Origin: Sphingomonas sp. AR_OL41
GTDB lineage: Bacteria > Pseudomonadota > Alphaproteobacteria > Sphingomonadales > Sphingomonadaceae
Direction of reading: 5' to 3'
Assembly (NCBI RefSeq): GCF_029911635.1
Contig: NZ_JARYTI010000012.1
Location: forward strand, 62,001-126,000
DNA: 64,000 nucleotides
The notes below the pieces were generated by a model. It made no database searches and was not told the DNA's origin. It saw only the letters and a program-made list of their open reading frames with translations. A program made the translations under genes and the position numbers. Position 1 is the first letter of the stretch, and each line of letters starts with the position of its first letter. This document shows positions 35,706-46,504 of the stretch, piece after piece.

Positions 35706-35729
35706 AATAATATAACGCGTTATGTTATT
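35706..35729. promoter_or_regulatory. 24-bp MarR-type operator palindrome
   Basis: Half-sites AATAATATAACG and CGTTATGTTATT match as inverted repeats at 11 of 12 positions, with the perfect core ATAACGCGTTAT (35712-35723). It ends 15 bases before the start codon of the MarR-GNAT gene and is AT-rich in a GC-rich genome. Autoregulation by that protein is the simplest reading. It could also affect pepF on the other side. Confidence 0.8.
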
Positions 35730-35744
35730 TCTGAGGTGCTTTAG

Positions 35745-36686
35745 ATGAGCGATGTCGTTGCGGAGATGGGGCCGGTATTTCTGGGCAGTCGCCTCAAACG
35801 GCTGGCCGAGCGCTTGCAGGGCGATGCCGCGCATATGGCCGAAGCGGCGGGGCTTCCGGTCCAGCCGAGCCAGATGCCGTTGCTGACGACGCTCGACCGG
35901 CACGGGCCATTGACCGTCGGCGCGGCGGTCGAGATGCTCGGCATCAGCCAGCCAGCGGTGACGCGCATCCTGTCGCGGCTGGTCTCGCTCGGACTGGTCG
36001 AGACGAGCCGGGCGCATCGCGACCAGCGCCAGAAGACCATCGCGCTGACGGCCGCGGGCGATGCGGTGATGGCGCGCGTCAAGGCGGTGCTGTGGCCGAT
36101 GATCGCGTCTGCGGTCGCCGATCTGTGTGGCGCCGCGCCGGAAATATTGCTCGATCAGGTCGCGGCGATCGAACGTGCGCTGGCCGAGGCGCCGCTCGAT
36201 CGTCGGCCCGGCCCGACGATTCTCGACTACAGCGATGCGCTGGCGCCCGATTTCTACAGCATCAACGCCGCCTGGATCGAGACGATGTTCGCGATGGAGG
36301 ACAGCGACCGCGAGGTGCTGCTGGCGCCGCGCGAGAAGATCATCGCGCCCGGCGGCGCGATTCTGTTCGCGGCGGTGCCCGGGCTCGGTGTCGTTGGCAC
36401 CTGCGCGTTGCGCAAGACCGGGGAAGGGCAGTTCGAACTGACCAAGATGGGGGTGCTCGAATCCGCGCGCGGCCGCAAAATCGGCGAGTTCCTGCTTGCC
36501 GCGGCGATAGCGCGGGCGCGCGCGATGGGTGTCGAGACGCTCTATCTGCTGACCAACGCCCGCTGCGCGCCGGCGATCCACCTCTACGAGAAGGCCGGCT
36601 TTGTGCACGACAGCTGGGTCAAGGAGACCTTCGGCGCGCGCTATCAGCGGTGCGACGTCGCCATGCTGTACCACGCACCAGCCTGA
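35745..36686 (+). CDS. MarR-type regulator fused to a GNAT acetyltransferase
   Basis: 313 residues. Residues about 1-145 form a MarR winged helix (TLDRHGPLTVGAAVEMLGIS, QPAVTRILSRLVSLGLVE, the wing RAHRDQRQKTIALT). Residues about 155-310 form a GNAT domain with a degenerate acetyl-CoA loop (ESARGRKIGEFLLAAAI) and ARCAPAIHLYEKAGF. The ATG at 35745 has a GAGG site. This two-domain design is known in alphaproteobacteria; whether the acetyltransferase half is catalytic or just senses acetyl-CoA is open. The 24-bp palindrome right upstream is its likely operator. Confidence 0.9.
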   Translation: MSDVVAEMGPVFLGSRLKRLAERLQGDAAHMAEAAGLPVQPSQMPLLTTLDRHGPLTVGAAVEMLGISQPAVTRILSRLVSLGLVETSRAHRDQRQKTIALTAAGDAVMARVKAVLWPMIASAVADLCGAAPEILLDQVAAIERALAEAPLDRRPGPTILDYSDALAPDFYSINAAWIETMFAMEDSDREVLLAPREKIIAPGGAILFAAVPGLGVVGTCALRKTGEGQFELTKMGVLESARGRKIGEFLLAAAIARARAMGVETLYLLTNARCAPAIHLYEKAGFVHDSWVKETFGARYQRCDVAMLYHAPA

Positions 36687-36695
36687 GCGGCTGGG

Positions 36696-38348
36696 CTAGG
36701 CGTTGACGCGACAGCCCGGCATCGCTGCCCCCGCGCGCGTCGGGGCGATTACCGACACGCCATCGATCGCAACGAGGCGCGCGCGCAGAGCGGCCGGGGC
36801 ATCTTGCGGACGGGTAACGACGTAAAGGCGCGCCGGGTCGATCTGCCCGGCCAGAAACATCCGCCGGTCGGCATCGATCCGTACCTGCGTTGTCCGGGGA
36901 ATACGTGAGGCGTAGAAATAGCGCATCGGCCGGCACTGGCGCACAGCGCGCCAGGCGATTTCCTCGATCAGGTCGAGATTGCGGAACGGCTCGGGCGGCT
37001 GGACGTCGATGCTGCCCGCCCGCGCGATCAGCGCGTCCCAGCGCGGGTCGCGCGTGCGTTTGTAGACCGTGCGGTCACCGGCCTCGACAGTGCTCGCCCG
37101 GATCGCGGCAAACATCGGCATGATATCGACGGCCTGGAGCGCCAGACAGATTCCCAGCACCGCCGTGACCGTGGCGCGCGGCAGGCGATAGACGCTGGCG
37201 ATAGCGACGAACACGATCAGATAGGCGGCCGGCCAGAATAGACGGCCCGAGGCGCGCACGAGGTCGAGCGTCGCGAGTATCGCCGGCGGCAATGTGGCGC
37301 CGCTCGCCGCAACGCCGCCCCATCGCATCACCGGACCGATGGCGAGCAAGGTCAGCACCACCAGCGCGGGTAGCAGCCAGGCGAGACGCGCAAGCAACGC
37401 GCGCTGCTCCGCGTCACGCCCGCGCCGCGCCAGCAGGATGACCGACACCATGACCAGTGCCAGCAAGCCGGCGCCGAGATACTGAAACCCTTCGAACGCC
37501 GCGCTGCCGTCGGCCGGCGAGCGCGACGAGGGGAGCAGCGCGGTGTAGGACGGGTTTGCCGGGTTCCACAGCGCGTCTAGCGACAGCGTGAAATGGCCAT
37601 AGCTGTTCGTCGAGACCAGCCCCGACCCAACGATGCCGTTGAACAGCGCAATCACCCCGACGAGCGACGCGATACAGGCCATCATCACGAAAACGTCGCG
37701 CCGTGCTTCCCGATGGCGGGCAGTGAAGAGCTGATGGAGCAGCGCGCTCGCCCAGAAGGCGCCAACCATCAGCAACAGATAGCTGTGGATCAGCCCGGCG
37801 ATCGCGATGATCGCAGCCCAGTGACGCACGGATCGCGCGCGACGCGGATCGGTGAAGATCCATAAAGCCCAAAGCAGTAGCCAATGTGCGCACAGCGTGG
37901 CGTGGCCGATACGATTGTACAATGTGGGCAACAGCGTGAGCAGCGCGGTGCCGAGCCACGCCGACAGGAAATCGGGCGCATGACGGCGCACCAGCGCATA
38001 GGCGAAACCGACATGCAGCATCAGGCACAGCAGCAGCCACGGGCCGATCACCTGCACCCCGTCCGGCAGCCAGCGCGCCCAGGATGCGAGCACCAGGCCG
38101 GCGAGCGGATTGCTGTCCATCAGCAGCAGATGCGTACCGTCGGGCGCGAGGATCAGCGGTGTGGTGCTTCCCGGCCAGCTCGACAGACGCAGATAAGCGT
38201 TGAGGCCGATACTGCTCTGCCCCCAGTCGCTGCCGCGCAAGACCCAGCCGACATTGCCCGGCAGCAGCACCGCCGGGTTCACCCAGGCGAGGAAGATCGC
38301 AAGGACCAGTGCCAGCAGGGCGGCGCAGCAAAGGACGCGAAGGGCCAT
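36696..38348 (-). CDS. DUF6311-type polytopic membrane protein (copy A)
   Basis: 550 residues with about ten membrane helices and a C-terminal soluble part of about 150 residues. The start (ALRVLCCAALLALVLAIFLA) is a membrane helix followed by NPAVLLPGN. The conserved DSNPL motif in the first extracytoplasmic loop (DGTHLLLMDSNPLAGLVLAS) is reminiscent of GT-C glycosyltransferase layouts, but catalysis is unproven. It is a paralogue of the gene next to it at 38422-40032; both share FLAW-NPAVL, DSNPL, LDALWNP, ASGRLFWP-type and KRTRDPRW-type blocks. It may act in lipid-linked sugar or surface polysaccharide synthesis (inference). Confidence 0.75.
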   Translation of the reverse strand: MALRVLCCAALLALVLAIFLAWVNPAVLLPGNVGWVLRGSDWGQSSIGLNAYLRLSSWPGSTTPLILAPDGTHLLLMDSNPLAGLVLASWARWLPDGVQVIGPWLLLCLMLHVGFAYALVRRHAPDFLSAWLGTALLTLLPTLYNRIGHATLCAHWLLLWALWIFTDPRRARSVRHWAAIIAIAGLIHSYLLLMVGAFWASALLHQLFTARHREARRDVFVMMACIASLVGVIALFNGIVGSGLVSTNSYGHFTLSLDALWNPANPSYTALLPSSRSPADGSAAFEGFQYLGAGLLALVMVSVILLARRGRDAEQRALLARLAWLLPALVVLTLLAIGPVMRWGGVAASGATLPPAILATLDLVRASGRLFWPAAYLIVFVAIASVYRLPRATVTAVLGICLALQAVDIMPMFAAIRASTVEAGDRTVYKRTRDPRWDALIARAGSIDVQPPEPFRNLDLIEEIAWRAVRQCRPMRYFYASRIPRTTQVRIDADRRMFLAGQIDPARLYVVTRPQDAPAALRARLVAIDGVSVIAPTRAGAAMPGCRVNA

Positions 38349-38421
38349 GCTCCGCCTGTGCCGCGCAGATGGGAAGATATGGTTAATATGCGCTCATGGT
38401 GCAGTCGCTTTGATGCCTGCG

Positions 38422-40032
38422 TCATCGCGCGGGGTTGGGCGGAATGATCGCGATGCCGTCGAGGTGGCGCACCTGGTTGGCGAGAATCGGCGGCGCGCGG
38501 CCGTCGAGCAGGACATAGAGCCGGTGGCGGTCGATCTGCCCCGTGGCGAACAGCACGCTGTCGACCGTCAGGCGCCGCCGCACCGCGATCGGCTCGCGCG
38601 AGGCATAGAAGAAGCGCACCGGCTTGCCGGCGCTGATCGCGCGCCAGGTCACCTCTTCGAGCAAGCCCAGATCGCGATACATTTCAGGTGGTTCGAACTG
38701 GATCGTGTCGGCCTGTGCAATCAACGCTTCCCAGCGCGGATCGCGCGTGCGGCGATAGGGATTGGTCCGCGCCGCCGTGGCGCTGCTCGCGCGCGTCGTG
38801 GCGAGGAGCGGCCACATATCGACGACCTGCAGCAGCAAGGCCGCCGCCAGCAGCCAGGCACCACCGCGCAGCCGGGTGACGAGCACGATCGCAACGAAGA
38901 CGAGCGTATAGAGCACGGGCCAGAACAGCCGCCCCGCCGCGCGCACCGGGTCCAGCGCCGCGACGGCCCAGTAGGGAAGCGGCAGGGTCGCAAGCGCTTC
39001 GCCGCGCCAGATGAGATGCGGCGCCATCGCGACGAGCGTCAGCACGACAAAGGCGGGCAACAGCCAGACCAGGCGGCGGAACAGCGCGTCCTCGCGGATC
39101 TCGGCGCGACGACGAATGCCAAGGGCCAGCGCGACTGCGACGATCGCAAGGCCGCCGAGTCCGAGATAATTCATCCCCTCGAATGCCTGGCCGGGCGCGA
39201 GCGCCGCGCCCGGCAGGAATGCCGAATTGGTGCCGTTATTGGGGTTCCACAGCGCGTCGAGCGCCATCGAATAGGTGCCGTAGCCGCCCGCGACGAGCGT
39301 CGGCTTGTTGATCGTGCCGAGGAACAGCAGGACGAGCGCCAGCGCGGCGACGACGGTGCCGACATCGCCGAGCACGGCGGCGCGCGCCCAACGCCCGCGC
39401 GCCGCGACCAAGGCACGCAGCATCGCGCTCCCCCAGATCGCAACGACCATCACCAGGATATAGGGGTGGATCATCATCGCCGCGACGGTGACCGCCACCC
39501 ACCAGCCGAGCCGCGCCGATCGCCCGGCATCGACATAGATCCACAGCGCCCACAGGATCAGCCACTGCGCGCAGAGATTGACGTGGATATAGCGCGCCAG
39601 CAGCACCGGCATCAGCGTCAGCAAGGCAGCGCCCATCCAGCAGATCAGCGGGCTGGGAACGAAGCGGCGCAGCAGCGCGGCGGCAAAGCCGGTGTGCAGC
39701 AGGATGCAGGCGAGCAGCCACCAGCCAATATATTGCCAGCCGATCGGCAGCAGCGAGGCGAACGGCCGCAGCAGCGCGCCGAGCAGGGGGTTGCTGTCGG
39801 TCAGCGCCAGCGGGAAGCCGTCGGGCGCCATCAACAGGGTCGACTGGAGCGATGGCCAGGGCGGCGGCGCGCGCAGATAGGCGGCGAGTCCGATGATCGC
39901 CTGGCCATGATCGTTGCCGTCGAGCAGCCAGGCGAGACGCGTCGGGTTGAGCACCGCCGGGTTCATCCAGGCGAGGAAGATGGCCACGCTGAGCGCGAGC
40001 CAGGGTAGAATCCAGGTCAGGAAAGTACGCAT
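38422..40032 (-). CDS. DUF6311-type polytopic membrane protein (copy B)
   Basis: 536 residues from the ATG at 40032 (MRTFLTWILPWLALSVAIFL). It has the same topology as copy A: about ten helices, DSNPL in the first large loop (PLALTDSNPLLGALL), LDALWNPNNG mid-protein, RAAGRLFWP, and the soluble tail starting YRRTRDPRWEALIAQADTI. A gap of about 70 bases separates it from copy A on the same strand. The pair is a tandem duplication that has diverged widely but kept these blocks, which are therefore probably functional. Confidence 0.75.
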   Translation of the reverse strand: MRTFLTWILPWLALSVAIFLAWMNPAVLNPTRLAWLLDGNDHGQAIIGLAAYLRAPPPWPSLQSTLLMAPDGFPLALTDSNPLLGALLRPFASLLPIGWQYIGWWLLACILLHTGFAAALLRRFVPSPLICWMGAALLTLMPVLLARYIHVNLCAQWLILWALWIYVDAGRSARLGWWVAVTVAAMMIHPYILVMVVAIWGSAMLRALVAARGRWARAAVLGDVGTVVAALALVLLFLGTINKPTLVAGGYGTYSMALDALWNPNNGTNSAFLPGAALAPGQAFEGMNYLGLGGLAIVAVALALGIRRRAEIREDALFRRLVWLLPAFVVLTLVAMAPHLIWRGEALATLPLPYWAVAALDPVRAAGRLFWPVLYTLVFVAIVLVTRLRGGAWLLAAALLLQVVDMWPLLATTRASSATAARTNPYRRTRDPRWEALIAQADTIQFEPPEMYRDLGLLEEVTWRAISAGKPVRFFYASREPIAVRRRLTVDSVLFATGQIDRHRLYVLLDGRAPPILANQVRHLDGIAIIPPNPAR

Positions 40033-40107
40033 CGCCCGGCGTCTTGGCGGAGCATGCGCCGAAAAGCTATCGCCGGATCGGCCGCGTCGTCCGCGAGACA
40101 AGGACAT

Positions 40108-40137
40108 GAAAAGGGCCGGAGGTTTCCCCCCGGCCCC
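40108..40137 (-). terminator. Terminator of groESL
   Basis: On the minus strand GGGCCGG and CCGGCCC pair around a GGGGAAACC-type loop, followed by TTTT. It lies about 50 bases beyond the groEL stop codon. Confidence 0.8.
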
Positions 40138-40187
40138 AATCGCGTGGTCTGAGCGGTGCGGGCAAGGCCCGCGCCGGTCGGTCTGGA

Positions 40188-41846
<1,659 letters not shown>

Positions 41847-41914
41847 TTAGAAAGTGGAATGATTGTAGAAAGGAACCGGTCGGTAGGGCTGGGACGATGC
41901 CGAGCCCGTTGGCG

Positions 41915-42202
41915 TCAGCCAACAATACCCAAAATGTCCGATTCCTTCATGATCAGCAGGTCTTCACCGTCGATCTTGACCTCGGTGCCGGACCATTTGC
42001 CGAACAGGACCTTGTCGCCCGCCTTGACGTCGAGTGGCGTCACGGTGCCGTCCTCGGCGCGAGCGCCCGAACCGGCAGCGACGATCTCGCCTTCCTGCGG
42101 CTTTTCCTTGGCGGTGTCGGGGATGATGATCCCGCCCGCAGTCTTCTCTTCAGCCTCGATGCGGCGGACGAGGACGCGGTCGTGCAACGGACGAAAGTTC
42201 AT
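41915..42202 (-). CDS. groES: Co-chaperonin GroES
   Basis: 95 residues, the usual length. It starts [20 protein letters not shown] and carries the mobile-loop segment [20 protein letters not shown]. It caps the GroEL chamber. It is the first gene of the operon, 37 bases downstream of a CIRCE element. Confidence 0.99.
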   Translation of the reverse strand: MNFRPLHDRVLVRRIEAEEKTAGGIIIPDTAKEKPQEGEIVAAGSGARAEDGTVTPLDVKAGDKVLFGKWSGTEVKIDGEDLLIMKESDILGIVG

Positions 42203-42238
42203 GCGCGTTTGCCCTTCTGCTTCTTATGATAAGTGTTG

Positions 42239-42265
42239 TTAGCACTCTCCCGAGGTGAGTGCCAG
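42239..42265. promoter_or_regulatory. CIRCE operator (HrcA site)
   Basis: TTAGCACTC, a 9-base spacer, then GAGTGCCAG, against the consensus TTAGCACTC-N9-GAGTGCTAA (two mismatches in the right arm). It lies 37 bases before groES. It implies control by the HrcA repressor, whose gene is not in this window. Confidence 0.93.
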
Positions 42266-42333
42266 CACGGCGCATATGTGGAGGGCGGTGCGAGTCGTCA
42301 ACGGGTCGCGCGACAAAAAATGCCGCCAGCGCG

Positions 42334-43746
42334 TCAGTCCGTTGACCAGCGCAGCAGGCCGAAGCGCTCGCGCGCATGCCAGCGCCACAGCAGCAGGACT
42401 GACACGACGAGCAGCCCGACGGCAAGCCCGGTCCAGATCCCGACACCGTGCCAGCCGAAGCGGAAGCCGAACAGGATCGCCGTGCCGAACCCGGCAATCC
42501 AGTAACCAAAGGCGGCGATCAGCAGCGGGACGCGCGTGTCCTGCACCCCGCGCAGCACGCCGGCCGCGACCGCCTGTGCGCCATCGACCAGCTGGAACAC
42601 TGCGGCGACGACGAGATATTGCAGCGCTAGTGCGATGACGGGTCCATTGGCCGGATCGTCGAGCTCGATATAGATGCCGACGAACAGCCGCGGCATGCTC
42701 CAGATCATTAGCGCGGCGAGCCCCATGAAGCCGATGCCGACCGCCAGCGCGACGCGGCCGGCGCGCCCGACCGCAGCCCGGTCGCGCGCGCCGAATGCCA
42801 TGCCGACACGGATCGTCGCCGCCTGGGCGACGCCGAGCGGAACCTGGAAGGTAAAGGCGGCAATGTTGAGCGCGATGGCGTGGGCGGCGACTTCGCTGAC
42901 CCCGATCAGCCCCATCAGGATCGCCGCGCCGCCGAACAGCGCACCCTCCAGCACGAAGGTCGAGGCGATCGGCACGCCGAGGCGCACGATCTCGCGCAGC
43001 CGCGACCATTCCGGCCGCCACCAGCGACCAAGCAGGCGATAGCGGCGCAGCTTCGGGTCGAGCAGCAGGATCGCGGCGTAGGCCAGCATCATCGCCGTCG
43101 TGGTGACGACGCTGGCGATCGCCGAGCCTTCCAGGCCGAGCGCGGGGAAGCCGGCATGGCCGAACACCAGCAGCCAGTTGCCCAGCGCGCCGAACCCTAG
43201 CGCCATTGCGGTTACGCCCAGCGCCCAGCCGGGCCGGCCCAGCGCCGCCGCGGCGGTGCGCATCACGCCGGCAAAGATCGCCGGCACCAGCGCGAACAGC
43301 AGGATGTCGAGAAACGCCCCGGCACGTCGTGCGACATCCGGATTCTGGTCGGCGAACAGTAGCAGCGTCTCGCCATGCGCCAGCAGCAGCATGATCGGCA
43401 GCGCGGCAAGCAAGGCGAGCCACATCGCCATGCGGAACGACCGCCGCACCTCGCGCACGGCATGGCGCCGCCGGCCGAGTTCGGCCGCGATCAGCGGCGC
43501 GCAGGCGGTGGTCAGGCCGAGCAGTGCCCACAACATCAGGCTGTAGAGAAAGACGCCGAGCGTCGCGGCGGCGAACTCGACCGTCGATAGGCGCGCGACG
43601 AACACCACGTCGATCGCATAGACCGCCATCTGCAGCAGATTCGCGCCGACCAGCGGCGCCGCCAGCGCCAGCAGCGCGCGCAGTTCGACGCGGTGGCTGG
43701 GGGCGATCGTTCCGGTCAGCGGGGTCAAGGCGGCGTGATGGGCCAT
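42334..43746 (-). CDS. MATE-family multidrug efflux transporter
   Basis: 470 residues from the ATG at 43746 (MAHHAALTPL); an ATG ten codons upstream is possible. About twelve membrane helices in two repeats, with NorM-type features: APLVGANLLQMAVYAIDVVF in helix 1 and a second half beginning LREIVRLGVPIASTFVLEGA. It exports cationic drugs or metabolites against H+ or Na+. It appears to be a single gene, divergent from sppA. Confidence 0.92.
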   Translation of the reverse strand: MAHHAALTPLTGTIAPSHRVELRALLALAAPLVGANLLQMAVYAIDVVFVARLSTVEFAAATLGVFLYSLMLWALLGLTTACAPLIAAELGRRRHAVREVRRSFRMAMWLALLAALPIMLLLAHGETLLLFADQNPDVARRAGAFLDILLFALVPAIFAGVMRTAAAALGRPGWALGVTAMALGFGALGNWLLVFGHAGFPALGLEGSAIASVVTTTAMMLAYAAILLLDPKLRRYRLLGRWWRPEWSRLREIVRLGVPIASTFVLEGALFGGAAILMGLIGVSEVAAHAIALNIAAFTFQVPLGVAQAATIRVGMAFGARDRAAVGRAGRVALAVGIGFMGLAALMIWSMPRLFVGIYIELDDPANGPVIALALQYLVVAAVFQLVDGAQAVAAGVLRGVQDTRVPLLIAAFGYWIAGFGTAILFGFRFGWHGVGIWTGLAVGLLVVSVLLLWRWHARERFGLLRWSTD

Positions 43747-43879
43747 GCCGGGCGCTCTATAGACCGACCGTGCCAAAGCGCCACACCAAGGCCTGTGTTG
43801 CCCGGCTAATACGGAGATTTACTCGCGCGCCGGCTTGCTCTAGCGGTAAGGCTCATCCGCCAAGGCAGGGGATAGTGAA

Positions 43880-45759
<1,880 letters not shown>

Positions 45760-45766
<7 letters not shown>

Positions 45767-46323
45767 TCGCGGTCCGCCCCGCCACGCCCGACGATGCCGC
45801 TGCGATCGCCGCGATCTACAAGCCCTATGTCGAGGGCGCGACGGTGTCGTTCGAGCTCAAGGCGCCCGACGAGCGGATCATGCGCACGCGTATGACCGCC
45901 TCGGACGGCTATTATCCCTGGCTGGTGGTGACCGAAGGCGAGGGCGGCGAGGTGCTGGGCTATGCCTATGCCACCAAGTTCCGTGACCGCCCGGCCTATC
46001 AGTACACGATCGAGACCGGCGTCTATTTGAAGCAGGGCACGCAGGGTCGCGGCAATGGCCGCCAGCTTTACGACGCGCTGATCGACACCGTCCGCGCGCA
46101 GGGCTTCACCCATGCGATCAGCGTCATCGCGCTACCCAACGACCATATGATCCGCCTCCACGAATCGGTCGGCTTCCAGCGCACCGGCGTGCTGCGCGAG
46201 GCCGGCTACAAGGCCGGCCGCTGGATCGATGTCGGTTTCTGGCAGTGCCGCCTCAACGATTCGACCATCCCGCCGCGCGAGCCGAAGCCGTTCAGCGAGG
46301 TCGGCATGGTGTGGAACTGGTAG
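45760..46323 (+). CDS. GNAT acetyltransferase, phosphinothricin-acetyltransferase-like
   Basis: 187 residues from the ATG at 45760, inside the last codons of sppA (7-base overlap). The fold is the PAT/YncA group: RPATPDDAAAIAAIYKPYVE at the start, the acetyl-CoA loop QGTQGRGNGRQLYDALID, and HESVGFQRTGVLREAGYKAG near the end. It acetylates an amine with acetyl-CoA; substrates in the group include phosphinothricin, methionine derivatives and other amino acids, so the name does not imply resistance. It is translated with sppA. Confidence 0.9.
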
Positions 46324-46348
46324 GGAGGGAGAGCGCGCCACCTCCGCG

Positions 46349-46430
46349 CGTCATCCCAGCGAAAGCTGGGATCTCCCGGTGATAGCGCGCGCCCTTGCCG
46401 CACGAGATCCCAGCATTTGCTGGGATGACG
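46349..46430. repeat. REP-doublet (two hairpins in inverted order)
   Basis: Two 27-base hairpin units, CGTCATCCCAGCGAAAGCTG plus GGATCTC (46349-46375) and its near-perfect reverse complement (46404-46430; 25 of 27 match), are separated by 28 bases. Each unit is itself a stem. This is the layout of bacterial interspersed mosaic elements. A half copy, GCTGGGATGACG, occurs at 54755-54766. Confidence 0.85.
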
Positions 46431-46504
46431 GGGATGGGGGAGTGGCCGCTTCTCACACCACCGCCCTAGCAACGCCGCCATCTCTTCGCTAAGCCGCGCG
46501 CCAA

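Noticed and set aside
38200..40008. Long plus-strand frame of about 600 codons opposite the DUF6311 genes
   Set aside because: It is a shadow frame with Arg/Gln/Asp-rich low complexity; the minus strand encodes two clear membrane proteins with shared motifs.
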